A DNA stretch of 64,000 bases from Hedera helix (GCA_947179155.2 OX359278.1:23236744-23300743), one strand, 5' to 3'. Positions 47,469 to 59,109 are shown, counted from the stretch's first letter. Notes: generated by a model not told the origin, from the letters alone. Program-made: numbers and translations.

Positions 47469-48168
47469 CTACGGAAGTATCCCTCGCCCAACAACATCTT
47501 CGTACTCTTCATCCATTATTGCTACCATCTTCCATCGACTCAAGATATCCCTTGGTTGATTATATTCCACTGGGTAGTAGTGTACCCTATCCTGTGCCCT
47601 TCTGAATGCCGTGCGAAACGCATAACTCATGTCCTCCATTCTTACACCCATACAGTCAATCCTAGCTTTCTTGGACCTCACTTCTTCCTCTAACAAATCT
47701 ATTCTCCTAACTGCTTTAGCCCTAGCGTGTTCATACCTGGCTATCTCAGCGGCTGCATCTTTCAATTTAGCCTCTAAAATTTCTTTATCATTTTCAACTC
47801 TTGAACCTTTCGTTCTACTTGCCCCAGTTTATCCTCCAGTTCTACATTACCATTAGTTAACACTTAAACTGCCGTCTCATTTTGCTCCACAACTATTTGC
47901 CTTTCAGCTGCTTGAGCCTCCAATTCCAATATTCTGTCTACGTATTCACTATTTTGCTGTATGAGACCAGTTACCCATACCTGATTTGCTTCTCTCTGCT
48001 CAGATGATACATTATCCGAGTCTCCTTCTAACTCATCTGGATCTTCTTCTTGTTCACTATCCTCAGCTGGTACTATTTCCATAGTTGGCACGTCATCATT
48101 ACGTCTATATGAATATCTCTGGATTCCTCTTCTTCTACTGCCCGACTGGATTCCCCAATCTCTGGCAT
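47469..48168 (-). pseudogene. Element B extra ORF upstream of gag (coiled-coil protein)
   Basis: It lies on the sense strand between primer site and gag. The start at 48168 (MPEIGESS...) is supported by homology to element D: RDIHIDV here, RDIHIDL there, at the same distance from the ATG. A frame change near 48090, a TAA near 47864 and a further frame change near 47780 split it into open pieces at 47864-48091 and 47469-47765. The content is acidic N-terminus, then heptad-like Leu/Glu/Lys stretches (EYVDRILELEAQ; IDLLEEEVRSKKARID), then a conserved end (DRVHYYPVEY). It is about 230 residues with no catalytic or zinc motif. The function is unknown to me. Confidence 0.72.
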
Positions 48169-48364
48169 GCTATAAAATCACAAGAACAACTATTTCGGTT
48201 CAATGCAACTTTCCTTATTCTTAAAACACATAACACGTAACACAGTTAGAAATTGTAACTTTAATAACCTCAAACTTCACCTCTTAGAACTCTAATTGAG
48301 TCTTACTATATTCCTTAAGGTCATATTCCAAAGGTTTCCCCCACCTAAGGTTTATAACCTATCA

Positions 48365-48376
48365 GCTCTAATACCA
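48365..48376 (-). other. Primer binding site of element B (tRNA-Met type)
   Basis: The minus strand reads TGGTATTAGAGC, three bases after the LTR end at 48380. There is one mismatch to the tRNA-Met complement. Confidence 0.75.
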
Positions 48377-48379
48377 ACC

Positions 48380-50052
48380 TGTGACGCCCCCAAATCCGGG
48401 TCCATTGAACCACGGGTTTGGTGCTCACGCAACTGTTCTACCCTGTCATCTCATCCATCCATTCGAAACACAATAATAATATTAAATTTAATGTACATTC
48501 ATACATATCTAATCCCAGGCTCTACATACCTTTATACATATAATCCGATAATCCTGACATATTACAAAATATAATAATAATTACAACATTAACTACAAGT
48601 ATATCTACTGCTGACTGGCTTTTCCTTTTCCTTTATCTACACCAGACCCTTCTACCTTCTCTAGCTTAACTGAAATATCATGAATGAAAGCAAGAATGAG
48701 CATAAACAGCTCAGCAAATACAACATCGAATGATATCATGACATTTCCAAATGAATAATGAAAGTCATAAACAATTTAATTGAACTATGCATGATAATTG
48801 AACGAATATATAAATAAACTGAATCATTGAGATAAGCTGATCAACATTATTTCAATATATGAACAAGAATCAAAAACTGGTTTTCCATGAATACTGGAAC
48901 AATAAGGTTTTACTTGCTGTACGGTTACAAGACCAAGAACTCGTTTAGAACAATATCAATCGTATAGAATGATATTGCCCAGATTAGTCAAAAGACTGCT
49001 GCTCCAATTAGATGCGTACTCTGGGTGATCAGCCCATTGTACATTTATATTGTGCACAACATAAACATCTAGCGACGCAACCACGTCATAAAATTATAAT
49101 TATTCCCCTTTTGTAGGGTTGTTCTATTACAGCATATCATAGAATCCGCACCACCGCAATGTGGATTGGAGCACATAACAATGAACATTTGATTTCAAAA
49201 TATATCATGTTATGTGTCTAGCCAGAATCAAGATTGGCATCTACCTTTTCAAATTAGTTCTATAGTGAATGAACTTTACATGATAATTTAAATGGATAAC
49301 ATAGATGTCTGTTCAAAGAATTGCAAATATAAGTTCAGTTAGAAAACTTGTCTTCGTCTTTGTCTATCATAATTGGTATAATATTATCCCGTCTATAACC
49401 TACACGACCACAATATTGGTTCATGCATTAGTTATATACGCATGCATGCCATAACTTGTTAAACAAGCTACCCCTTAGCTATACATAACCCTAATCACCT
49501 AACACATTGCTCATGTATGTATAAATATCTACCATATTGATTATTTTTTTTTATCAAATTATGGTTTACATATGTATTTCTATCATAAAATATCTTATCA
49601 AATTATGGTTTACATATGTATTTCTATCATAAAATATCAAAACATTTCATTTTGGACTTAAATATATATATTTTTCAAAAACAAGACACTACGCCCCGGC
49701 AAGGAACATCGTGCTGACCGCGAAATGTTCTCGGTTGACCATGCCCCGGCGAGCTCTGATCTCACTCCCAGCGAGATCCTTGCAGGCGCACTGCGCCCCG
49801 GCGCCATCTCCAGTTCATTTCTTCCCGCCCCGGCAAGGTGCTGCTGTGACAGAAAAACAATTTCATTCTAAAAACCAAGCTAACTTTGGCCCTAATTTGA
49901 ATTTCCCAATTCCAATATTTCACATAGCACATATAATATGTAATTGACTTGCGCGGGCCTTCGAAACTTTTAAAAATCCTCAAATGGACCTATTTTTCCT
50001 AATAATTCGTTTTGGTCGCCGGTTAACGTTTTAAAACGTTCAAAATGGTCAT
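48380..50052 (-). repeat. 5' LTR of element B, lower part
   Basis: On the minus strand it ends ...GGATTTGGGGGCGTCACA, like the LTR of element D (...TTGGGGGCGTCACA at 63031). It carries the landmark TTGCTGAGCTGTTTATGCTC near 48700 and a GC-rich GCCCCGGCG block at 49690-49835. The LTR was split by Athila-2 at 50053 and resumes at 60797. The short open frames in it are not genes. Confidence 0.7.
49551..49638. repeat. 44-bp perfect tandem duplication
   Basis: Two identical adjacent units (49551-49594 and 49595-49638), starting TTATCAAATTATGG and ending TAAAATATC. Their identity suggests a recent event. Confidence 0.95.
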
Positions 50053-51726
50053 TGATAAGTAGGTTTTATACCTACTATTTCGATGCCAACTTGCTTTAAC
50101 TTTCGCTTGTTCTCATTAGTTTTTATTACTTTTCATGCTTTTATGTCTCTTTTGTAGGTTTCATGCTCCTTAGCTCCTTATTGGCATTTTCAGTCTTTTT
50201 GGGGACAAACCGGCGTGTTTCGGACTAGAACTTGTGCGGGGAGGAAGAATTGCAGTTTTTGGGACAAAAGTGGTTTAATGCGGGAGTGATATGCGCGATG
50301 ATCGAATGCAGTAGAAAAGATGGCACAGATTCCAAGACTGGTGCACGGCGCAGCTGCGCCTCAATCCTTCATAAACACTGCGCAGTAGCTCTTCAGGCTG
50401 CATGACTGGTGCACGGCGCAGCTGCGCCGCATTCCTTCACATTTTCTGCGCAGCTGCGCAGCACCTCTGCCGAGTCTTTGACTGCCGTGAGGCGCAGCTG
50501 CGCCCCATTTCAGTACAATCACGGCGCAGCTGCGCCGGTCCTTCGCACCAAATTCTGAGCTGACTTATTTTAAATGGGCCAATCATGTTGCTTCATGCTA
50601 CAGTGATCGCGAGGGAGCAGCTTGAGGCTATATATACCAGTAGTATCAGTCCAAGGAAGATATAGAAGATAATAGATAGAAAAGCTAGGTCAAAAGGAAG
50701 AAGAGAGAGTGCATTGTTCATTTCCATTCTTTGTTTTCTTTGTTCTCTCTTGTTCCTTGTGATTTAACTAGAGTAGTATAGCTTAGAGCTGGGCATTGGA
50801 AGTTTGAAGCATTGTGTCAACCTTGTAACTCCGGATTTGAAGAAGAGAAACCGAGCTTTGCATTTCTTAACTTTGTTTTCTCTTTCTTTTCATTTGTAGC
50901 TTCAATGTATGAACATATGTGGATGATGGTTGTTATTTCTATTATGAACTAACTTCTCTTATGGGATTATAATGAAACCTAGGGTTTAGTTCAATTTGTA
51001 TGCTTCCTTGTTTTGGCTAAATGATTATGTATGGATTGTCTAATGTGGTTTATCTTAATCGTTTAAATGCTTGATCATCATTTACCATGTTAACTCACAC
51101 GGAACCGAGATGGGGAGTGTGAGTTTAGAACCAACCATGTTAGCTTGTGTTCATGATTTCACATGACGTTGGATTGCATGATTAGTGCTAAGGATAGACA
51201 TATACCGAAGCACCGCACGTAGTCTTTTGAAAACCTGTGCTTAAACCCGTTTTTCTCTAGGTCACATAGACATATAGTGATTTAATTAACTTGGGTGTTC
51301 TTTCCCGTTCTGTTGCCCTTTGGGTCGGATCTGGGTTGGATATGGGTATGATGCAACGAGAGTTGGTCATACTTTAGTTTCGTGTTTTCGACTAACAATC
51401 CGAAATAATCAGTTAGGTTTAACAGGAAGTAGCGCAGTTGAATGACACCCTAGGTGAAGTTATAATCCCATACCTCCTTTGTCTGCTAAAATCATTTATT
51501 AATTAGTTGTCTTTAATTTTCATAACTTAAATTCAATTCACAATTCCTTAATTTACTTGACCACTGTTTAAAGAAACCAAAATAGTTATAAAACTGCTGC
51601 ATGATAGTGTAATAGCTATCCATAGTCCTCGTGGGAACGATACTCTACTTACTTTATATTACTTGTTGACCACGTGCACTTGCGTGTAAGTGTTGATTTG
51701 TCATACGCACAGTTTGACACCCAACA
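50053..51726 (+). repeat. 5' LTR of Athila-2
   Basis: 1674 bp. Five palindromes of the GGCGCAGCTGCGCC type lie upstream of the TATA box (TATATATA, 50629-50636). It is 8 bp shorter than the 3' LTR because of one missing GCAGCTGC unit near 50370-50385. Confidence 0.92.
50347..50536. repeat. CAGCTG palindrome cluster in the 5' LTR of Athila-2
   Basis: GGCGCAGCTGCGCC at 50347-50360, 50415-50428, 50491-50504 and 50523-50536, and CTGCGCAGCTGCGCAG at 50446-50461. The same set is repeated in the 3' LTR (59404-59600). They lie 95-285 bases upstream of the TATA box, a place for regulatory sites; the role is inferred. Confidence 0.9.
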
Positions 51727-51732
51727 AGTTTT

Positions 51733-51750
51733 TGGCGCCGTTGCCGGGGA
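51733..51750 (+). other. Primer binding site of Athila-2 (tRNA-Asp)
   Basis: TGGCGCCGTTGCCGGGGA is an exact 18-base complement of the 3' end of plant tRNA-Asp including CCA. It lies six bases after the LTR end. Confidence 0.92.
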
Positions 51751-51871
51751 CTTTAAGTAGTTTTTATTAATTTCATCGTCAGTTTAAATTAGATTTGTTT
51801 AGTTAAACAATCTTTTCGTACCTCATTTCTTTTTATCAATTTCTTTGGTTTCAGGTACTTGTGACTTGTGC

Positions 51872-54800
51872 ATGCTAACTCGATCAAAGAAACGTAAGTT
51901 GTTGGCTAGCAACGACAACGTTAATACACAAGTTCAACAAGTGATTGAGAGTTGCCCTGACAGTCAAGAGAAAATTGAATAGCCAGAAGTCATGGCCGGA
52001 GAACAAGAGGCACCTAAGCCACTAAGAGATTATGCAACGCCGCGAATCAATGAACTGCAAGCAAGTATCACAAGGCCAGCAATCACAGCCCTCTCCTTTG
52101 AAATTAAATTGAGCACCATTCAAATGGTGAAGAATTCAGTACAGTTTGGGGGAATGGCTAATGATGATCCGAACGATCACTTGCTGAGCTTCTTGGAGAT
52201 CTGTGATACGTTCAAGTTTAATGGAGTAACGGATGATGCAGTGAGACTCAGACTCTTCCCATTTACACTGAGAGATAAAGCAAAGAGTTGGCTTCACTCA
52301 TTACCTCCGGGGTCAATCACTACATGGGAAGACTTGGCACAGAAATTCCTGAAGAAATTCTTTCCTCCTGCAAAGACCAATAAAATGAGAAATGATATTT
52401 CTATGTTTGCACAACAACATGGAGAGTCATTATATGAAGCATGGGAGAGGTTTAAAGAGTTGTTCAGAAGATGCCCGCATCATGCACTACCCCAATGGAT
52501 GCAAATGAACACATTTTACAGTGGTTTGAGTGGTAACACTCGGACTAGCATTGACGACATCTGGAGGGGAATTTATGGCAAAGAATTTCGATGAGGCATA
52601 TGAGCTGCTTGAAACCATGGCTGCCAACAATTATCAATGGCCTACTTCGAGGCTAAATCAACCAAAAGTGGCCGGGGTTATAGAAGTAGATGCTATCACA
52701 GCCTTAGCAGCTCAATTATCAGTCATGTCCAAGATGATTGATGCAATTACAGATAATAAAGTGCAGCAGGTGGCTTATGTATGTGAGCTATGTGCAGGGG
52801 AACATCCTACAGAGCAATGTGCTATCAATTCAGAATCAGTACAATTTGTGAGTAGCTACCAGAGGCAACCAAATCAGTATCAGAATACTTATAATTCTGG
52901 AGCTAGGAATCACCCAAACTCATCATGGAGCAACAATCAGAACCATCAACAAGCTCCTAGACCACACTATCCTCCCGGATTTCAGAGTCATCAACATGCA
53001 GCACAACCGTCCCAACCAGAGAGAAAGCCAGACTTAGAAGAATTAATGCTGAAATACATGGCTAACACTGATGTGTTGATAAAGAGTCAGTCTGCTTCCA
53101 TCAAAAATTTGGAGAACCAAGTGGGCCAAATGGCCAATTTGCTGGCAAACAGACCTCAAGGATCTCTTCCAAGCAATACAGAAGAAAACCCAAGAAGAAA
53201 GGGAAAGGAGCACTGCAAAGCTGTCATGACTAGAAGCGGGAAACAGTTTATGCCAACTGGCTCGGATGAGCCGGCAGTACAAAGAGAAACAGAACAGTTG
53301 CACCCCGCCTCAGACTCAGTTGGTGCAGAAAGCTCTAAGGAAAAAGAGGAAGGTGTAGTGGGGACAGAAGCAGGAAATAAGGATCAACCAGAAAAGCCTC
53401 CGGTTACTCACACACGAGTCTATCCTCCAGTACCTTTTCCACAGAGGCTTCAGAAACAGAAATTGGACAAGCAGTTCGCTAAGTTCCTGGAAATTTTCAA
53501 GAAGCTGCAAATAAACATACCATTTGCAGAAGCTTTAGAACAGATGCCGAGCTATGCTAAGTTCATGAAAGGGATTCTGTCAAGAAAGAAGAGATTGGAA
53601 GACTTTGAGACTGTGGCTTTAACTGAGGAATGCAGTGCAGTCTTACAAAGGAAACTACCTCCTAAACTGAAAGATCCGGGGAGTTTCACCATTCCTTACG
53701 AGATAGGGAGTGTGTCTTTCAACAGATGCTTGTGTGACTTAGGAGTAAGCATTAACCTCATGCCATTGTCAATTTACACACAGTTGGGACTTCCTGCACC
53801 AAAGCCCACAAACATATCCCTACAGCTCGCAGACAGATCGATTACATATCCAAGAGGGATTGTGGAGGACATTCTGGTCAAAGTTGACAAGTTCATATTC
53901 CCCGCGGACTTCATTATCCTAGACTATGAAGAGGACAAGGATATTCCCATAATCTTGGGGAGACCATTTCTAGCCACGGGGAGAACTCTCATCGATGTAC
54001 AAAAGGGAGAATTAACAATGAGGGTCCAGGACCAAAGAATAACCTTCAATGTGTTCCGGGCAATGAAGTTCCCTACTGATGAAGAAGAATGCTTCCGAAT
54101 GGATGTGGTAGAGAGGGTGGTGGAAGATGAGTTTCTTAGAATGGCAAGTAAAGATCCGATGGAAACTACCTTGGTGAGAGATAGTGACAGTGACAATGAT
54201 GAGCCGGGGATGGATGACTGTATCTATGAGCTGGAGGCACTACCACAGATGAATACATGCAAGATACCTGTTGAGCAGTTAGAAAGTGCAGAAGAACCTC
54301 CAGATCGTTTGAAACCATCCTTGGAGGTACCTCCTACTCTTGAGCTTAAACCGCTCCCATCACATCTCAGGTATGCTTATTTAGGTGAATCAAATACTTT
54401 ACCTGTGATTATTGCATCTGCACTAACCCCTTTACAGGAAAGTAAGCTGATAAGAATCTTGAGAGAATTCAAGGAAGCTATCGGATGGACAATAGCCGAC
54501 ATCAAGGGCATTAGTCCGTCCTTCTGTATGCACAAGATTCTTATGGAAGAGGACAGTAAACCAACTGTGGAGCATCAGAGAAGGCTCAACCCCATTATGA
54601 AAGAGGTTGTCAAGAAGGAGATTCTGAAATTGCTAGATGCTGGGATCATATATCCTATCACCGACAGTGCATGGGTGAGCCCTGTCTAATGCGTGCCCAA
54701 GAAAGGAGGGATGACAGTTGTGAAGAATGAGCATAATGAATTGATACCGACAAGGACAGTGACCGGTTGGAGGGTGTGTATGGACTACAGAAAGCTGAAC

Positions 54801-56032
54801 AAGGCAACAAGAAAAGACCACTTTCCATTGTCGTTCATTGACCAAATGTTGGACAGACTTGCGGGTCATGAATACTATTGTCTGTTGGATGGCTATTCGG
54901 GGTACAATCAGATAGCCATTGCACCTGAGGACCAGGAAAAGACAACCTTTACTTGCCCCTATGGGACGTTTGCATTCAGACGAATGTCCTTTGGGCTTTG
55001 CAATGCTCCAACAACATTTCAAAGGTGCATAATGGCCATCTTTTTCTGGCATGGTGGAGCAGAATGTAGAAGTCTTCATGGACGACTTCTCTGTATTTGG
55101 GGATTCCTTTGAGTTGTGTCTGGAGAATTTGATTCTGGTATTGAAACGCTACATAGATGGGCCCATTTCCATCATCATCCGGAAATCTTTATATTCTCTT
55201 GGCAGTCGATTACGTCTCAAAATGGGTAGAAGCCAGTGCTCTACCATCCAACAATGCCAGAGTCGTCCTGAAATTCCTTCAAAGGAACATCTTCACTAGA
55301 TTTGGCACTCCTCAAGCAATCATCAGTGATGGAGGGAGCCATTTCTGCAACAGGCTCTTCACAGCATTATTAGCCAAGTATGGGGTAAAGCACAGAGTAG
55401 CCACAGCCTACCACCCCCAGACCAGTGGCCAAGCGGAAGTATCTAATCGAGATGTGAAGAGAATTCTAGAGAAGATGGTAAATCCGTCAAGGAAGGATTG
55501 GTCAATGAAGCTTGATGATGCACTATGGGCATACAGGACAGCCTATAAGACTCCCATTGGCATGTCGCCTTTCCAGATGGTTTATGGTAAGGCATGTCAC
55601 CTTCCAGTGGAATTAGAGCACAAGGCTTACTGGGCCATAAAAAAGTTGAATTTCGATCTCTCAGCCGCAGGAGAGCAGCAACTGCTCCAACTTAATGAGT
55701 TAGATGAATTTCGACTGCGGGCTTATGAGAATATGAAATTGTACAAGGAGAAGGTGAAACGATGGCATGATCGGAAAATAATTGAAAGGAAGTTCGAGCC
55801 GGGGCAAGCAATATTGTTATTCAATTCCAGGCTTCGATTTTTCCCAGGCAAACTCAAGTCTCGATGGTCAGGACCATTCACAGTCAAAACTGTCTATCCT
55901 CATGGCGCCATCGAAATTGTGGGAAAAGAGCATGAACGACCGTTCAAGGTTAATGGGCAGCGTCTGAAGCATTATTGGGGAGGCAATATTGATCGCCAAC
56001 AGTCCTCAATTGCCCTCGAGGAGACAGAATGA
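51872..56032 (+). pseudogene. gag-pol: Athila-2 gag-pol, with internal deletion
   Basis: The start at 51872 (MLTRSKK...) is in frame with the longer open stretch from 51992; a TAG at 51980-51982 separates them. Content is the gag domain, CCHC knuckle (52782-52820), protease (CDLGVS, about 53733; the usual Ala after Gly is Val), RT (FMDDFSV near 55078) and the integrase core (SDGGSHF near 55327, YHPQTSGQAE). Defects are a one-base insertion near 52555, a TAA at 54687-54689, a one-base insertion near 55045 and a deletion at about 55150 that joins RT directly to the integrase core. Compared with Athila-1 about 1.2 kb is missing: end of RT, RNase H and the integrase zinc finger. Confidence 0.92.
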
Positions 56033-56728
56033 ACCGAGGAACAGTCGAGCTACGACTATAACTAAAGCGCTTGTTGGGAGGCACCCCACTTTTTGTCTAA
56101 ATCTCCATTTGTTCAATTTTTGAATTATGAAATTGTTAAGCTTAATGTTGAAATACTCTTGGAGATTTGAATTTTGTTTTTGTGATTTATTTCAGGAGGA
56201 GGAGAGCTGAATAAGCATGTATGGATCACAGAAAATTTGAAGCCTCAGTTTTGGATTGACTGGCATGAGGCGCAGCTGCGCCGGGTTTACACTGCACAGA
56301 GGCGCAGCTGCGCAGGGAAGCAGTCAGATTCTGGAAACAGGGAAAGGCGCAGCTGCGCCGTGGTCCAGTTCATTTGCTGCGCTGCTGCGCCGCACGCCAG
56401 TTTCAGTTGTTACATTTTGTTTAAAGCCCGACCGACTGCATTCCTCCCCACTTTAAAACAGTTCCTTCCCTAAGCCTTCCACATCAGAAAATTCGAGACA
56501 AGAGCTCTCAAAGAAGATCAAACCCTAGTTCTCCTACCCATTTCCTAGCACACATTTGCCCTAATCTCCATCCATAGAAACCTCCATACATAGAATCCTC
56601 ATCGAGCCCTAGTCAAGCATACAATCAGATTACCAACATTAGGGTTGTGTAAAGCAAGTTTGGGGGTTCTTCCAGGTTAAGAAGCAGCGTTTATACAGAG
56701 ATACACATCTAGCCCTAACACTTTCAAA
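56033..56728 (+). other. Athila-2 spacer and leader of the second ORF
   Basis: It contains a splice-acceptor-like TTTATTTCAG/G ending at 56195. GGCGCAGCTGCGCC palindromes lie at 56269-56282, 56301-56314 (last base differs) and 56346-56359, plus a decayed one near 56378. Two short open frames over the palindromes (56237-56473) are unlikely to be genes. Confidence 0.7.
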
Positions 56729-57868
56729 ATGCCGAAGCGCGTCCGTACCCCATTGTCTTCATCGGCCAGTAGTGATGCGGGGGGAGAAGGCGATGACAGA
56801 AACACACTAGATGTCTCCAGATTTGTCAACCTTTCTGCACAACACTATTACTGGGACGTCATGATTACGAAATCATTTGTGTTAGAAAGGGGCCTCAAGC
56901 CCAGTGCTGCGGATGGAGGGCTGCTGCAACAAATCAGGAGTCGTGGGTGGGTTTTGCTTGTGGAAACGCCCATAGCGGCGCCGATGTTGATAGTGCGGGA
57001 GTTCTATGCTAATGCCCGAGAGACTCAGAATGGGATTTCATATGTTCGGGGCAAGCAAGTAGACTACTCCCCTCGAGCCATAAACGAGCTATTCAGGATG
57101 CCAGCCTTGACTGCAGAGGCAATTCAGTGGACGCGAGAACTGCGATCCCAAACCAACTTAGACACCCTGATGGAGGAGATGTGCAGGCCCGGTGTGGAAT
57201 GGAAGATTAGGCCAGATACGAATCAGAAGGTGCATTTCCCTCAGACGGCCTTGAGCAGGTATGCTAAGGCCTAGTACAGTTTCATATGCGGCAGCATACT
57301 GCCGACAACCCACCATCAGGACATGACTAAGGAGAGGGCGATAATTTTGTATGGCATTTGCAAGGGTCAGAGTATGGATGTAGGATACATCATCCATCAC
57401 TCTATGCTTAAATTTATGAGAGCCAGTACTTCGGGCGGAATCCCGCATGCCTCCATCATTACGCGGTTATGTACAGCAGGAGAGGTAGAGTGGGGCGAGG
57501 AGTCTTCTCAGTTGCCAATGAGGGATATCGATCATTCTGTCATTGAGAAGTTCACGGTCTGGAAGGGTATGAGATCGCATCCAAGGGGTCTCGGTTTTAT
57601 TAGGGAAGAGGTTCCGGAGGAGCAGGGTGTGGCAGCTGAGGAGCCACAGGCCGGAGGGCTTCCTCCTGATTTTGTAGCTAGGCATGATAGAGAGATGCGT
57701 CGCTTGCAGAGGCGCATGGACGCGATGCACACGGACTTCAGTTCATATACTGCCGACTTCTCAGCGGCATTGACCAGTGCATTCTCTCAGCTAGGCGCGG
57801 ACGTACAGTTCCCGACCTTCGGGCAAGGAGGCTTGTACCCACCGCCAGATTCACCACCCGAGGCCTAG
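56729..57868 (+). pseudogene. Athila-2 second ORF (env position), one stop codon
   Basis: A single 379-codon frame is broken only by TAG at 57272-57274, where Athila-1 has TGG (Trp). The N-terminus is basic and Ser-rich (MPKRVRTPLSSS); the core has EFYANARE, VRGKQVDYSP, INELFRMP and TTHHQDMTKERA; the C-terminal part is charged (RHDREMRRLQRRMD), likely coiled coil, with a Pro-rich tail. No membrane helix or signal peptide is seen. The family resembles proteins labelled putative plant transposon protein; the role is unknown. Confidence 0.85.
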
Positions 57869-59109
57869 GGGAGTTTTCTCTCTCACCTTTATCTCCAATG
57901 AGGACATTGTTACATTTAAGTTTGGGGGTATTGGGTGCATGTCATGTTTAGCTATGTCTTAATTATTATCATATTTTGCTTGTCATTTAAATTTGTAGTT
58001 TATGTTTAGTTGCATCGCATTTAGTTAAATTTGAAAAATAAAAATAAATAAAGCATCATATTTATTTCTCGTACTGCATTTAGGTTAATTGCATTTTATT
58101 GCATGAACATGAATCCTAGCGTCCTGTTCGGTCGAAGTCATATTGGCCTATGATGATACTCGGTTGTGCTTGATCATGTAACGGGGTTGAAAATCGAGTC
58201 ATAGTCTTAGTGTCATGTTGATTTATGATTCCTAACTTGTTTTACTCTGATATAACCGGATAGCACTTTATGTGTAATTGTTTTGTTTGGTTTAATCTAA
58301 ATTTGTGCATAATTGTCTTCTGGTGAAAAAAAAATAATTTTTGTTTAAGCAATAGAAATTTGGTGTATGGGTTGTGTCGGCTATAATAACACAAAAATCA
58401 AGTTTGGGGGTTAAGAGAACTATAGCGTGAGATGGAGCGTTAAAACGCACTCACATGAAAAAAAAAATAATAATAATCACATTCGGCTAGTTTAGTTCTG
58501 TGGCCGTAGATACTCGACTTAATAGGCCCGTAGGGGTGTCTTTACACCTAGCGCCCTAAAGCCGACTGGTCTGGGAGTCGTTGGTCGAAAGCTTGCTACA
58601 TGGGTATCTTCGAAGCCTAATAGGACTAGACATTGCACAGCCGGATGTCAGTGCGAGATAGAGCAATTATTGCCCTCGTGGTTGTATTTAAAGTCGGTTA
58701 ATTCTGAATAACCCTGATATTGATTAATGTGAAGTCATAGCTGACAGTTTTCCTGTTATCGTCTTTCTTGAGTTAGAACTGTTATTTTCCCTCTAAGAAG
58801 CGCATTATGGCAATATTTGCATCATACCAACCTTAATGATGGCCAATCACACTACACACTGTATCAGTAATAATATGTTGTGGAATTGTCGATCGATATG
58901 ACCTACTGACTGTTTCTTGGTTAGATGCTATGTTTAATGATCATTGCAACTTTTCTGAGGCTGCTCAATTAAGCTTTGTACTGACTGACGTGGATTCATA
59001 GGCATGTAGCGTAGACTGCATCTGTAGCTTAGTTTGCATTTCAAATTGCTTGTTCAGTTTACTTATTATGTAGCTTGAGGGCAAGGAACGGGTTAAGTTT
59101 GGGGGTATT
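57869..59109 (+). other. Athila-2 3' non-coding region and polypurine tract
   Basis: AAGTTTGGGGG occurs at 57918-57928, 58400-58410 and 59095-59105; the last lies just before the LTR and is the polypurine tract. The first is preceded by CAATGAGGACATTG. GGAGCGTTAAAACGCACTC near 58435 is an inverted-repeat-like block also kept in Athila-1. No gene is visible. Confidence 0.75.

Noticed and set aside
53043..53303. Minus-strand frames within Athila-2 gag-pol (also 53924-54196 and 54633-55079)
   Set aside because: They are antisense shadows of the real coding frame and show no domain of their own.
56237..56473. Short open frames over the palindromes before the second ORF
   Set aside because: They are created by the repeated GGCGCAGCTGCGCC units, and Athila-1 has no corresponding frame.
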